Below, one piece after another: positions 28,572 to 38,885 of a DNA stretch of 56,321 bases. The position numbers and the translations under genes are program-made. Each line of letters starts with the position of its first letter. The stretch's first letter is position 1. The notes below the pieces were generated by a model. It searched no databases, had not been told where the DNA came from, and was given only the letters and a program-made list of their open reading frames with translations. Source of the stretch: Microbacteriaceae bacterium PS02344 (GTDB lineage Bacteria > Actinomycetota > Actinomycetes > Actinomycetales > Microbacteriaceae); the NCBI GenBank assembly GCA_029959905.1, contig JASCNZ010000015.1, forward strand, positions 1 through 56,321. Direction: 5' to 3'.

Positions 28572-29857
28572 GCTGGCGCGATCGCTTCACCCGCGAGGCG
28601 CGGACGCGGTCGTTCGCCGCGCTGCGCATCCGCGACTACCGCCGGTGGAGCATCGCGCAGCTGCTGTCGGCGGCCGGCGGCGCCGCCTCGCAGGTGGCGA
28701 TCGCCTGGTTGGTGGTCGAGCTCGGCGGCGACGGTCTCGCCCTCGGCGTGGTGACCGCGAGCACGATGGTGCCAACGCTCGCCCTGGGCCCGTTCATCGG
28801 CGCGATCGTCGATCGCTTCTCCCGCCGGAGCGTGTTGATCGTCACCGCGGTCGCCCAGATGGCGATCGCCGGCGCGCTCGCCGGGCTCGCGTTCTCGGGC
28901 GCGTTGCAGATCTGGATGCTCGCGGCGCTCTCCCTCGCGCACGGGCTCGCCTTCGCCCCCGACAACCCCGCCCGCCAGCTGCTGGTGCTCGATCTCGTCG
29001 GCCGAGACCGCGTGACGAGCGCCGTCAGCATGAACGAGGTCATCATCAACGGCGCCCGCGTGCTGGGGCCGGCGGTCGCGGGGCTGCTGCTCGTCTTCGC
29101 CGACGCCGCCTGGTGCTTCGTCGTGAACGCGCTGGTCTTCGTGCCGTCGATCATCGTGTTGATCGGGCTGAGGCTGCGCCCGGAGCCTGACCGTGCGACG
29201 CCTCTGCGGACATCGGCCGACGAACCGGTGATCGCCGCAGACCGGGCCGCGGCCCCCGCCCCTCCCTCGCCGGGCGCCTGGCGCTTCGTGACCCGCACGC
29301 CCCCGGTGCGCGCAACGCTGCTGCTCGCGATCTGCGCGGCGGCCGGCTACAACATCGCCGTCGTGGTGCCGCTCATCGTCGCGAACGTGTTCGACGCCGA
29401 GGGCGGCACCTACGGTCTGCTCGCGGTCGCCTTCGGCCTCGGGGCGTTGCCCGGCGCGTTCTTCTCGGCCACCGGACCGACCACGCCCGCGGGGGGAGAG
29501 GTGCGGGTGCTCGCACTCGTCATGGGGGTCGCGGTGCTGCTCGCGGCCGCGGCGCCGGTGCTGCCCCTGCTGTTCATCGGACTCGCCCTGGTCGGAGCGG
29601 TCGTCATGTGGTTCATCGCCCGCGCCAACGCGCTGGTCATGCTGTCGACGCGCCCGCCCATCCGCGGACGGGTCATGGGCATCTGGGCGATGTGCCTTCC
29701 CGGGTCGACCGTGCTCACCGGGCTGGCCGTCGGAGCGCTCGCCGAGGCCGTCGACCCCCGGGTGGCCTACGCCGTCGTCGGAGCGGTCACCGTCGTGATC
29801 GCCGGGCTGTCGTGGCGGGCGCTCGGCGACGAGGCGCTCAGCGCTCGCGCAGCCTGA
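28568..29857 (+). CDS. MFS transporter (DHA3-like), last gene of the sugar operon
   Basis: A 429-residue protein with about 12 hydrophobic segments. It has the loop [12 protein letters not shown] typical of MFS proteins, [18 protein letters not shown], and a long polar central loop (about 205-235). The drug/siderophore exporter-like family suggests efflux. The GTG start overlaps the stop of the isomerase gene, so it is produced with the catabolic enzymes. Export of a toxic aglycone or side product is a reasonable inference. Its 3' end overlaps the convergent NYN gene by 20 nt. Confidence 0.85.
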   Translation: MSWRDRFTREARTRSFAALRIRDYRRWSIAQLLSAAGGAASQVAIAWLVVELGGDGLALGVVTASTMVPTLALGPFIGAIVDRFSRRSVLIVTAVAQMAIAGALAGLAFSGALQIWMLAALSLAHGLAFAPDNPARQLLVLDLVGRDRVTSAVSMNEVIINGARVLGPAVAGLLLVFADAAWCFVVNALVFVPSIIVLIGLRLRPEPDRATPLRTSADEPVIAADRAAAPAPPSPGAWRFVTRTPPVRATLLLAICAAAGYNIAVVVPLIVANVFDAEGGTYGLLAVAFGLGALPGAFFSATGPTTPAGGEVRVLALVMGVAVLLAAAAPVLPLLFIGLALVGAVVMWFIARANALVMLSTRPPIRGRVMGIWAMCLPGSTVLTGLAVGALAEAVDPRVAYAVVGAVTVVIAGLSWRALGDEALSARAA

Positions 29858-30791
29858 TCAGCCGTTCGTGCCCGGTCTCCTCGAGCTCGGCGATGTCGTC
29901 GCGCGACTTGAGGAAATCCGAGAACGAGCGGTAGCCGAGACCCTTCTCGCTGAACGAGGGGTCCATGCGCCGCATGTGCGTCTTCACCGCCGAACTGTGC
30001 AGCCACTCGTCGGCATCCGCCTTGTCCTGCCCGAGCCGCAGCGCGCGCTCCAGCAGGGCCGTGGCCTCTTGCTGCGGGTCGACGACGGGCTCCACGGGCG
30101 CGGCGGTGGCGGACTTCGCGCGCCGCGACCGCGTGGTCGTCTTCTTGCCGCTGTCGGTGGGCTGCTCGGCAGCGGGCTCCGCGGGCGCAGCGACCACGGC
30201 ATCCGCCGCGGTCTGCTTCACCGGGCGCGTGACGCCCGACAGCGAGTCGTAGGCCTCGAACTGGTCGCACGCCGCCGCGAGCGACTTGGCCGTCGACCCG
30301 GCGACGCCCACGCCGATCACGTAGCGACCGAGGCGCTTGCAGCGCTGGGCGAGCGGCACGTAGTCGCTGTCGCCCGCGACGATGACCACGTGGGTCAGGT
30401 CGGGCAGACGGAACATGTCTTCGACGGCATCGACGGCCAGGCGGATGTCGGCGCCGTTCTTCGCATAGGCCGCGGCGGGGAAGAGCTGCACGAGGTCGAC
30501 CGCGCGGGCGACGAGCTGCGAGCGGTACTCGGCGTTCACCGGCGACGACCAGTCGGCGTACGCGCGGGTGAGCACGAGGGTGCCGAACGAGGCGGCGTAG
30601 TCGATGATCGCGCCGACCTCGATCATGGCCTGCTTCAGGCGCTCGGCGACCTCGGGGTCGTTCGGGTTGTCGCTGATGCGCTGGCGGTCCTTGCCGTACG
30701 CGTTGCGGCCGTGCACCCGGTCGTACCAGGAGATGACGATGTTGTCGAAGTCGAGGTAGACCGCGACGCGGGCATCCGTGGTCTCGGCCAT
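29838..30791 (-). CDS. NYN-domain (LabA-like) protein with C-terminal OST-HTH/LOTUS-like region
   Basis: A 317-residue protein. The N-terminal NYN/PIN-like nuclease domain has acidic residues in VYLDFDNIVISWYD (Asp14, Asp16) and VVIVAGDSDYVPLAQRCKRLG. A Lys/Arg/Ala-rich linker follows (about 195-235). The C-terminal segment SSAVKTHMRRMDPSFSEKGLGYRSFSDFLKS matches LOTUS/OST-HTH-type domains that bind RNA. An RNase or RNA-binding role is likely; the target is unknown. It follows the Gfo/Idh gene by 2 nt and is probably co-transcribed with it. Confidence 0.85.
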   Translation of the reverse strand: MAETTDARVAVYLDFDNIVISWYDRVHGRNAYGKDRQRISDNPNDPEVAERLKQAMIEVGAIIDYAASFGTLVLTRAYADWSSPVNAEYRSQLVARAVDLVQLFPAAAYAKNGADIRLAVDAVEDMFRLPDLTHVVIVAGDSDYVPLAQRCKRLGRYVIGVGVAGSTAKSLAAACDQFEAYDSLSGVTRPVKQTAADAVVAAPAEPAAEQPTDSGKKTTTRSRRAKSATAAPVEPVVDPQQEATALLERALRLGQDKADADEWLHSSAVKTHMRRMDPSFSEKGLGYRSFSDFLKSRDDIAELEETGHERLIRLRER

Positions 30792-30793
30792 GC

Positions 30794-31819
30794 TCAGTTC
30801 TCGCCGTCCTGCGGGGCGTTCCCGCCGCTCTCTCCGGGGTAGCGCACGCCGATCTGCTGGCGGATCTCGTCGAGGGCGCCCATGATGGCCACCGAGTCGG
30901 CGAGGGGCAGGATGTCACCCGCGAGGTTCCCCTCCCGCACGAGGCGCTCGGCGGCGAGGGCCTCGAACTGCATGCCGCGGCCACCGGCGTCCGGGTCGAG
31001 ACGACCGTCGAACTCCTCGATCACGGTTCCATCCGGGTCGATCACGCGCAGCACGGAGGGCGACCAGAAGAAGCGGTCGATCTCGATGCGCGCCTTGGTG
31101 CCGAGAACGACGGCACGGTTGGGGCCGGCCGTGCGCGACGACGAGAGGGTCGTCGACACGGCACCGCTCGCGTGGGTCATGACCGTGGCGACCTCGGCGT
31201 CGGCCCCGGTCTCGACGAGCTGGGCGACAGCGCGGATGCTGGTCGGTGCCCCGAGCACGTCCCACACGAAGGAGATCGGGTAGATCGCGAGGTCGAGCAG
31301 GGCGCCGCCGCCGAGTTCGAGCGCGTTGAGCCGGTGCGCGGGGTCGGAGGGGAGGAGCTGGGTGTGGTCGGCGCTCACCGAGCGGATCTCGCCGAGCACC
31401 CCGGAGGCGATGATCTCGCGGGCGCGCACCATGTGCGGCAGGTAGCGGGTCCACATCGCCTCGGTCGCGAGCAGTCCGCGCTCTTCGGCGAGGCGCTGCA
31501 GGTCGGCGGCCTCGGCCTGGTTCAGGGTGAACGCCTTCTCGACGAGCACGTGCTTGCCGGCCTCGAGGGCGAGACGGGCGTTGGCGTGGTGCATCGGGTG
31601 GGGTGTCGAGACGTAGACGATGTCGACCTCGGGGTCGGCCACCAGCGCCTCGTAGGAGGGGTGCGCGTGCGCGATGTCGAAGCGCGCGGCGAAGGCGTCC
31701 GCCGACTCCTGCGAGCGCGACCCCACGGCCACCAGGTCGAGCCCGGCGGCGCGCAGGTCGGAAGCGAAGGCGCCGGCGATGCCGCCGGTCGCGAGGATTC
31801 CCCATCGAAGACCAGTCAT
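30794..31819 (-). CDS. Gfo/Idh/MocA family oxidoreductase
   Basis: A 341-residue dehydrogenase. The N-terminal Rossmann motif GILATGGIAGAFASDL, the catalytic Lys motif VEKAFTLNQAEA near residue 95 (VEKA in place of EKP), and a C-terminal domain with GGGALLDLAIYPISFVWDVLG are present. It resembles dimeric dihydrodiol dehydrogenase/1,5-anhydrofructose reductase-like members. ATG at 31819 is chosen over an upstream in-frame start because TACGCT lies 6 nt before it. It is unrelated in position to the sugar operon and pairs with the NYN gene. Confidence 0.87.
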   Translation of the reverse strand: MTGLRWGILATGGIAGAFASDLRAAGLDLVAVGSRSQESADAFAARFDIAHAHPSYEALVADPEVDIVYVSTPHPMHHANARLALEAGKHVLVEKAFTLNQAEAADLQRLAEERGLLATEAMWTRYLPHMVRAREIIASGVLGEIRSVSADHTQLLPSDPAHRLNALELGGGALLDLAIYPISFVWDVLGAPTSIRAVAQLVETGADAEVATVMTHASGAVSTTLSSSRTAGPNRAVVLGTKARIEIDRFFWSPSVLRVIDPDGTVIEEFDGRLDPDAGGRGMQFEALAAERLVREGNLAGDILPLADSVAIMGALDEIRQQIGVRYPGESGGNAPQDGEN

Positions 31820-31831
31820 CCCCCCAGCGTA
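31820..31831 (-). promoter_or_regulatory. Leaderless-type promoter of the Gfo/Idh-NYN unit
   Basis: Minus-strand TACGCT (31831-31826), 6 nt of G, then ATG at 31819. Confidence 0.55.
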
Positions 31832-31863
31832 GGGGTTCCGCCTGGACGGGAGCATGCGGGATG

Positions 31864-32805
31864 TCAGGGGACGAGCAGGATCTTCCCGGCGACGTGCTCC
31901 TCGACGAGCTCGTGCGCGCGGGCAGCCTCGGCGAGAGGCAGCTCGGGCCCGAGTTCGATCGTGAAGTCGCCGCTCGCGAGCAGTTCGATCGTCTTCGGAA
32001 GCGCCTCGGCCCGCCAGGCCAGTTCCTGCTCGGTCAGGGGCTGTGGAGCACCACCCGAGAACGCGCGGATGCCGAACGACGCGGCATCCGGCCCGCGCAC
32101 GATCGTGGCGATGCGGTCGCGGTCGGCGACCAGGGCGAGCGACGTCTCGATGGCCTCGTCGGTGCCGGCGCCGTCGAGCACGACGGTGACATCGGACGGC
32201 GCGGCATCGCGGACCCGGTCGAGCAGTCCGTCGCCGTAGGCCACGGGGATCGCCCCCAGGTCACGCAGCTGATCGTGCCGCGCGGGGCTGGCGGTCGCGA
32301 TGACGGTGGCGCCCCACGCGACGGCGAACTGCACGGCGGCCTGGCCGACGGCTCCAGAGCCCGCGTGCACGAGCAGCACGTCGTCGGCGGTGACGCCCAA
32401 CGACTTCAGGGCCTGGTACGCGGTGCCGGCGGGGATGCCGATGCCGGCGCCCTCGGCGGCGGTCACGGCATCGGGCAGCAGTGCCAGGTGCGCCGCCGGG
32501 ACGGCGAGGGCGGAGGAGTACGTGCCGACGGTGTCGCGGATGGCGACGCGGTCTCCGACGACGAAGCCCTCGACGCCGTCGCCCACCGCCTCGATCACGC
32601 CTGCGCCGTCGAAGCCGACGGGGCGCGGCTCGGTGATCGGGGGAGACGGGCGCTTGCCGCCCCGCAGCTTCGCATCGATCGGGTTCACACCCGCCGCCTC
32701 GATCCGCACCACCACCTCGCCGGCCGCGGGCAGCGGTTCGGGGATCTCGATGAGGTGCAGGACGTCGGGGGAGCCGATTTCGGTGTAGACGATCGCGCGA
32801 GCCAT
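31864..32805 (-). CDS. NADP-dependent quinone oxidoreductase-like MDR protein
   Basis: A 313-residue medium-chain dehydrogenase/reductase of the zinc-free quinone reductase type. The groups GVNPIDAKLRGG (about 34-45), PVGFDGAGVIEAVGDGVEGFVVGDRV and the NADPH-binding loop HAGSGAVGQAAVQFA near 140-155 are visible. Zinc-site Cys residues are lacking. The usual reaction is NADPH-dependent reduction of quinones or enones. It is transcribed alone. Confidence 0.9.
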   Translation of the reverse strand: MARAIVYTEIGSPDVLHLIEIPEPLPAAGEVVVRIEAAGVNPIDAKLRGGKRPSPPITEPRPVGFDGAGVIEAVGDGVEGFVVGDRVAIRDTVGTYSSALAVPAAHLALLPDAVTAAEGAGIGIPAGTAYQALKSLGVTADDVLLVHAGSGAVGQAAVQFAVAWGATVIATASPARHDQLRDLGAIPVAYGDGLLDRVRDAAPSDVTVVLDGAGTDEAIETSLALVADRDRIATIVRGPDAASFGIRAFSGGAPQPLTEQELAWRAEALPKTIELLASGDFTIELGPELPLAEAARAHELVEEHVAGKILLVP

Positions 32806-32817
32806 GCAGCCAGGCTA
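32806..32817 (-). promoter_or_regulatory. Leaderless-type promoter of the quinone oxidoreductase
   Basis: Minus-strand TAGCCT (32817-32812), 6 nt, then ATG at 32805. Confidence 0.55.
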
Positions 32818-32852
32818 GTCCGGATGCCGCGGCCCGGCGCCTTGCGACGGCG

Positions 32853-35800
32853 CTACTTCCCCGCCAGGGCCTTGGTGATGCGCTGGGGCGAGACCGGCTG
32901 GGCGGTACCGAGGCGCTGGGCGAACACGCTGACCCGGTACTCCTCGAGCAGCCAGCGGGCCTCGACGAGATTCGGGGCGGCGTCGGGCGCCAGGGGGATG
33001 GTGCCCCCGGCATCCGCGAACTGTGTCGCCATGCGCTCGTACTCCGTCATGCGGCTGCGGTCCTTGCCCGGCTCGCTGCCGAGCGTCTTCAGCCGCTCGA
33101 CCATCCCGTTCAGGTACCGCGGGAAGTGCGCGAGCCGGTCGACGCCCGCGGCGGACACGAACCCCGGGTGCAGCAGCCCGCTCAGCTGCGTGCGGATGTC
33201 GTTCAGCGGGCCGAGCAGGGCGAGCGAGTTCTGCGACTTGATGCCCCGCTCGACCTCGCGCGACAGGGTGAGGATGCGGGCGACGAGCGAGACGCAGGCG
33301 AACAGCTCGTCGACGAGCACGGCCGACACGGCATCCCGCACGCGCGCGAACTCCGCCTCGGTGCGCACGATGCCCCCGGGAACCGTGGCGTCGATCACGC
33401 GCCGGGCGACGGCGGCGCGGCAGTCCTCGATGAGAGCGGCGGCCGAGGGGTAGGGGGAGGCGGCGAGCGCGAGCTTCTCCTGGCTGGTGAGGTGCTGCTG
33501 CACGTACGACGACGGCGAGGGTACGGCCAGCAGTACGAGGCGCAGCACGCCGGCGCGGGTGGCGGCGGCCGCGGCATCCGCCGATGCCTCGACGCGCACC
33601 GCGACCGTCTTGCCCTCGTCGACGATCGCCGGATACCCGCGCACGACGCCGCCGGCGACCCGGGTGTCGAGCACCTCGGGCAGCTCGCCGAACGTCCACG
33701 ACGTCAGTCCGGTGCGCTCGATCGCTCCTGCCGACACGGAGGCTGCGGCGACCTCGTTCGCGCCCCGGGGCGACGAGCGGTCGGGTACGGGGCGTGCGAT
33801 CGACCGGGCGACACTGCTGCGGGCCCGGTCGGCGAGGTCGCGCTGGAGGGCCGGCAGGTCGCGGCCGGAGCCGACGACACGGCCGCGCTCGTCGACCGCC
33901 CGGAAGTTCATGCGCAGATGCGGGGGCACGCGCTCGTCGTCGAAGTCGGCCGCCGAGACGGGCTGGTTCGCCAGTGGCTGGATGAGACGCGCGAGCGCCT
34001 CCTTCAGCGATCGCGCCGGTCGACCGTCGTGGTGCTCCGGTCCTTCGGCGGCGATCTCGGCGCCGAACTTGTCGGCCCAGTCCGCGGCGGGCACGACGTG
34101 CCGACGGATGGCCTTCGGCAGGGCGCGCAGCAGACCGGTGACGAGTTCGGCGCGCAGGCCCGGCACCTGCCAGTCGAACCCGCGGTCCTCGATCTGCGCG
34201 AGCAGCGCGAGGGGGATGACCACGCTCACGCCGTCGTCGGCCGCGCCGGGTTCGAAGCGGTACGCGAGCCCGAGCACCTGGTCGCCCTGCGTCCACCGTG
34301 TCGGGAACTCGTTCTGCGCCGCGCGGCCGTCGTCGTCGATCAGGTCGGACTCGCGCATCACGAGCAGCTTCGGGGTTTGCGCGAGGGTGTCGCGCCACCA
34401 CTTCTCGAACGAGCGCACGTCGAAGACATCGGTGGGGATGCGCTCGTCGTAGAACCGGAACACGGCCTCGTCGCCGGCGAGGATGTCGCGACGTCGCTCG
34501 CGCTCCTCGAGTTTCTCCAGCCGCCGACGCAGCTCGGCGTTGCTGCGCCAGAACGCACTCACCCGCTTGTCGAGGCGGCTGGGATCCCACTCGCCCTCGA
34601 CGAGCGCGTGTCGCAGGAACAGCTCCCGCGAGGCGGCGCGGTCGATGCGGGCGAACTGCACCCGTCGCCGCGGCACGATCTCCAGCCCGAACAGCGTCAC
34701 CTTCTCGTAGGCGACGGCGGCCCCTGCGTCTTTCGACCAGTGCGGTTCCGACACCTGCCGCTTGGCGAGGTCGCCCGCCAACGGCTCGGCCCACGCCGGG
34801 TCGATCGCGGCGACCGTGCGCGCGAACGTGCGCGACGTCTCGACGATCTCGGCCGCGATCACCGCCCGCGGGCTCTTCTTGCGCAGTCCTGACCCGGGGA
34901 AGATCGAGAAGCGGATGCCGCGGGCGCCCCGGTACTCGGCGACACGGCGCTTGGCATCCTTCGCCGGCGTGCCGCCCTTGCCGGCCGGAGCGGTGCGCTC
35001 GTCGAGCAGACCGATCTGCGACAGGAGCCCCGCGAGCATCGAGCGGTGCACGGCATCCGGATCGGCAGCCCCGTCGCCGCGACGTCCGTCGCCCGCCTTC
35101 ACCAGGGTGCGCAGCTGCCGGTGCACGTCGAACCACTCGCGCACGCGCACGTAATTCAGGTGCTCGGCGCGGCAGAGTCGGCGGAACGCGCTCGACCCCA
35201 GTTCACGCTGCTGCTCGCGCAGGTGGTTCCACAGGTTGAGCAGGGTGAGGAAGTCGCTCGTCGGGTCGACGAACCGCGCGTGCAGGCGATCGGCCTCCTC
35301 GCGGCGCTCCTCGGGCCGCTCACGCACGTCCTGGATGGTCATGCCCGACACGATCGGCAGCACGTCGTCGACCACCCCGTGCCGACCGGCCTCCACGAGC
35401 ATGCGGGCGAACCGCGGATCGATGGGCATGCGCGAGATGTCGCGACCGATGCGGGTGAGGTACGGGGAGCCGTCGCGTCGGGACGGCTCGACCGCCCCCA
35501 GCTCGGTGAGCAGATCGAAGGCCGCCTTCACCCCGCGTGAATCGGGAGGAGTGAGGAAGGGGAAGTCCTGGATGTCGCCGAAACCCAGCGACAGCATCTG
35601 CAGGATCACCGAGGCGAGCGACGTGCGCAGGATCTCGGGCTCGGTGAACTCGGGGCGGCGGGAGAAGTCGTCTTCGGAGTAGAGGCGGATGGCGATGCCG
35701 TCGCTCGTGCGGCCCGCGCGCCCGGAGCGCTGATTCGCCGATGCCTGGGAGATCGCCTCGATCGGCAGACGCTGCACCTTCGACCGGTTGCTGTAACGCG

Positions 35801-36764
35801 AGATGCGCGCGGTACCGGTGTCGACGACGTAGCGGATGCCCGGCACGGTGAGGCTCGTCTCGGCGACGTTCGTCGCCAGCACCACGCGCCGGCGCACACC
35901 CGCCACACGGCTGCGCTCGAACACGCGGTGCTGCTCGGCGGCGGACAGACGCCCGAACAGCGGGAGCACCTCGGTGGGGGAGCGGTCCTTGGCGTAGGCA
36001 CCGCGGACCGCGTCGGCGGCGTCGCGGATCTCGGCCTCGCCGGGGAGGAACACGAGCACGTCGCCCGGCGCCTCGCGGTCGAGCTCGCGCAGGGCGGCGA
36101 CGATCGCCGACACCTCGTCGTCGGGGTCGCCCGGGGCGGAGGCATCCTCGTCGTCGTCCGCCACCAGGGGGCGGTAACGGATCTCGACGGGATAGGTGCG
36201 CCCTGAGACCTCGACGATGGGCGCGGGCGTGCCGTCGGCTGCGGCGAAGTGCCGCGCGAAGCTCTCGGGGTCGATGGTCGCCGAGGTGATGACGACCTTG
36301 AGATCGGGGCGCTCCGGCAGGATGCGGGCGAGGTAGCCGAGCAGGAAGTCGACGTTGAGCGACCGCTCGTGCGCCTCGTCGATGATGATCGTGTCGTAGC
36401 GGGTGAGCAGGCGGTCGCGGTGGATCTCGTTGAGCAGGATGCCGTCGGTCATCAGCGCGATGCGGGTGGCCTCCGACACCTTGTCGGTGAAGCGCACCTT
36501 GTAGCCGACGAGGGTGCCGAGCTCGACCTGCAGCTCCTCGGCCACGCGCTCGGCGATCGTGCGCGCGGCGAGACGCCGCGGCTGCGTGTGCGCGATGCGC
36601 TCGCGGCCCAGTTCGAGGGCGATCTTGGGCAACTGCGTGGTCTTCCCCGACCCGGTGGCACCCGCGACGATCACGACCTGGTGGTCGCGCAGCGCGTCGG
36701 CGATCTCGCCCCGTGCCGCGCTGACGGGCAGCTCCGGGGGATAGACGATCACGGGGGAGGACAT
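32853..36764 (-). CDS. hrpA: ATP-dependent RNA helicase HrpA
   Basis: A 1303-residue DEAH-box helicase, full length for HrpA. Walker A GATGSGKT is at 35-42, DEAH at 129-132, then SATI, and the motif VI-type QRSGRAGRT. HA2 and OB-fold regions follow, with a long C-terminal DUF3418-like extension. HrpA acts on mRNA and stalled ribosomes. The start ATG has a G-rich GGAGGG 2 nt upstream and a TACGAT hexamer 8 nt upstream. It is divergent from the membrane acyltransferase-like gene. Confidence 0.95.
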   Translation of the reverse strand: MSSPVIVYPPELPVSAARGEIADALRDHQVVIVAGATGSGKTTQLPKIALELGRERIAHTQPRRLAARTIAERVAEELQVELGTLVGYKVRFTDKVSEATRIALMTDGILLNEIHRDRLLTRYDTIIIDEAHERSLNVDFLLGYLARILPERPDLKVVITSATIDPESFARHFAAADGTPAPIVEVSGRTYPVEIRYRPLVADDDEDASAPGDPDDEVSAIVAALRELDREAPGDVLVFLPGEAEIRDAADAVRGAYAKDRSPTEVLPLFGRLSAAEQHRVFERSRVAGVRRRVVLATNVAETSLTVPGIRYVVDTGTARISRYSNRSKVQRLPIEAISQASANQRSGRAGRTSDGIAIRLYSEDDFSRRPEFTEPEILRTSLASVILQMLSLGFGDIQDFPFLTPPDSRGVKAAFDLLTELGAVEPSRRDGSPYLTRIGRDISRMPIDPRFARMLVEAGRHGVVDDVLPIVSGMTIQDVRERPEERREEADRLHARFVDPTSDFLTLLNLWNHLREQQRELGSSAFRRLCRAEHLNYVRVREWFDVHRQLRTLVKAGDGRRGDGAADPDAVHRSMLAGLLSQIGLLDERTAPAGKGGTPAKDAKRRVAEYRGARGIRFSIFPGSGLRKKSPRAVIAAEIVETSRTFARTVAAIDPAWAEPLAGDLAKRQVSEPHWSKDAGAAVAYEKVTLFGLEIVPRRRVQFARIDRAASRELFLRHALVEGEWDPSRLDKRVSAFWRSNAELRRRLEKLEERERRRDILAGDEAVFRFYDERIPTDVFDVRSFEKWWRDTLAQTPKLLVMRESDLIDDDGRAAQNEFPTRWTQGDQVLGLAYRFEPGAADDGVSVVIPLALLAQIEDRGFDWQVPGLRAELVTGLLRALPKAIRRHVVPAADWADKFGAEIAAEGPEHHDGRPARSLKEALARLIQPLANQPVSAADFDDERVPPHLRMNFRAVDERGRVVGSGRDLPALQRDLADRARSSVARSIARPVPDRSSPRGANEVAAASVSAGAIERTGLTSWTFGELPEVLDTRVAGGVVRGYPAIVDEGKTVAVRVEASADAAAAATRAGVLRLVLLAVPSPSSYVQQHLTSQEKLALAASPYPSAAALIEDCRAAVARRVIDATVPGGIVRTEAEFARVRDAVSAVLVDELFACVSLVARILTLSREVERGIKSQNSLALLGPLNDIRTQLSGLLHPGFVSAAGVDRLAHFPRYLNGMVERLKTLGSEPGKDRSRMTEYERMATQFADAGGTIPLAPDAAPNLVEARWLLEEYRVSVFAQRLGTAQPVSPQRITKALAGK

Positions 36765-36808
36765 AGCCCTCCATCGTAAGCCGGGATCGAGTGCGTACGA
36801 TTCATCGA
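36765..36808. promoter_or_regulatory. Divergent promoters of hrpA and the membrane acyltransferase-like gene
   Basis: Minus-strand TACGAT (36778-36773) lies 8 nt before the hrpA ATG. Plus-strand TACGAT (36796-36801) lies 7 nt before GTG 36809. The same hexamer is used in both directions. Confidence 0.5.
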
Positions 36809-37963
36809 GTGACGACCTCCCCGCGTGTGGAGCGCTGGTTCCGCGACTTCGGGCGCCCGCCCCGCATCCTCGGCCTCGACGTCGCGCGCGCCCTCGCGAT
36901 CCTCGGCATGGCCGGGGCGCACGTCGGAGAGACGCCGACCCTCGACGTGCTCGACCCGTCCACCTGGGGCGACCTCGTGCACGGACGCTCGTCGATCCTG
37001 TTCGCCGTGCTCGCGGGTGTCTCGATCGCGCTCATGACCGGACGCAGCACCCGTCCGGACCCGGCACAGCTGCCGGGCATCCGCCTGCAGCTCGTCGGAC
37101 GAGGTGCCGTGATCTTCGTCATCGGCCTCGCCCTCGAGTTCCTGAACACCCCCATCGCCGTCATCCTCACGCTCTATGGTCTGCTGTACGTCGCGGTCAT
37201 CCCGTTCCTGCGGTGGAAGCCGTGGCAGCTGCTCTCGGGAGCGGCCGTGCTCGCGGTCGCCGGCCCGCCCGCCGTCGCCGCACTGTCGGCCGTGACCCTC
37301 GACCCGTACGGAGCGGGGATCGCCTTCGTGCTCGACGGGAGCTACTCGATCGTCGTGTGGATGGCGCTGGTGCTCGCCGGCCTCGCGCTCGGCCGGCTGC
37401 ACGTCGCCTCGCTCCGCACCGCATGGATCGCCCTCGGCGCGGGCGTCGCTCTCGCCGTCGTCGGCTACGGCCTGGGTGCGATCGGTGGCGACGCCGTGCG
37501 CCGCGGCGACGGCGCAGAGCCGCTGACGGGCGGATCCGGCGGCGGGTGGGACGGGTACCCCGACGCACTCGCCGCCGCCGACCCGATCGGCGCGATGCTG
37601 CGGGCGTTCTTCGCCGTCGAGCCGCACTCCGGAGGCGTGGCCGAGGTGCTCGGGTCGGGTGGGTTCGCGCTGGCCGTGATCGGGCTGTGCCTGCTTCTCG
37701 CCCGCCCGCTCCGCTGGCCGTTCCTGCCGCTGGCGGCGTTGGGCAGCATGCCGCTCTCGGCATACAGCGGGCACATCCTCGCGATCGCGCTGATCGTCGG
37801 CCCCGGCGGGTACTACACGAGCAATACCCTCTGGGCGGTGCTCGCGGTCGGGATGCTGGTCGCCGCGACGCTGTGGTCGATCCTGGTCGGCCGCGGCCCG
37901 CTGGAGCGCCTGGTCGGCGCCGCCGCGCGCCGGATGGCGGCGAGCCGGGCCCCGGCCGACTGA
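36809..37963 (+). CDS. DUF1624/DUF418-like multi-pass membrane protein (acyltransferase-like)
   Basis: A 384-residue protein with about ten hydrophobic segments. The N-terminal RILGLDVARALAILGMAGAHV and HGRSSILFAVLAGVSIAL patterns match the heparan-alpha-glucosaminide N-acetyltransferase-like/DUF418 superfamily. LPLAALGSMPLSAYSGHILA near the C-terminus fits the same group. It is probably a membrane transacylase, with unknown acceptor. GTG at 36809 is preferred to GTG 36791, which lies upstream of the -10 hexamer. Confidence 0.8.
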   Translation: MTTSPRVERWFRDFGRPPRILGLDVARALAILGMAGAHVGETPTLDVLDPSTWGDLVHGRSSILFAVLAGVSIALMTGRSTRPDPAQLPGIRLQLVGRGAVIFVIGLALEFLNTPIAVILTLYGLLYVAVIPFLRWKPWQLLSGAAVLAVAGPPAVAALSAVTLDPYGAGIAFVLDGSYSIVVWMALVLAGLALGRLHVASLRTAWIALGAGVALAVVGYGLGAIGGDAVRRGDGAEPLTGGSGGGWDGYPDALAAADPIGAMLRAFFAVEPHSGGVAEVLGSGGFALAVIGLCLLLARPLRWPFLPLAALGSMPLSAYSGHILAIALIVGPGGYYTSNTLWAVLAVGMLVAATLWSILVGRGPLERLVGAAARRMAASRAPAD

Positions 37964-37970
37964 CGCGCCC

Positions 37971-38819
<849 letters not shown>

Positions 38820-38841
38820 TCGACGACTCGTCGTCCCACAT

Positions 38842-38877
38842 GACGCCCCGTGTCGCATCCTCGCGACACGGGGCGTC
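38842..38877 (+). terminator. Strong terminator hairpin
   Basis: A perfect 15-bp stem (38842-38856 with 38863-38877) with a 6-nt loop, followed by a short TT. It separates the aldo/keto reductase from the FMN reductase gene. Confidence 0.85.
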
Positions 38878-38885
38878 TTCGTGAG

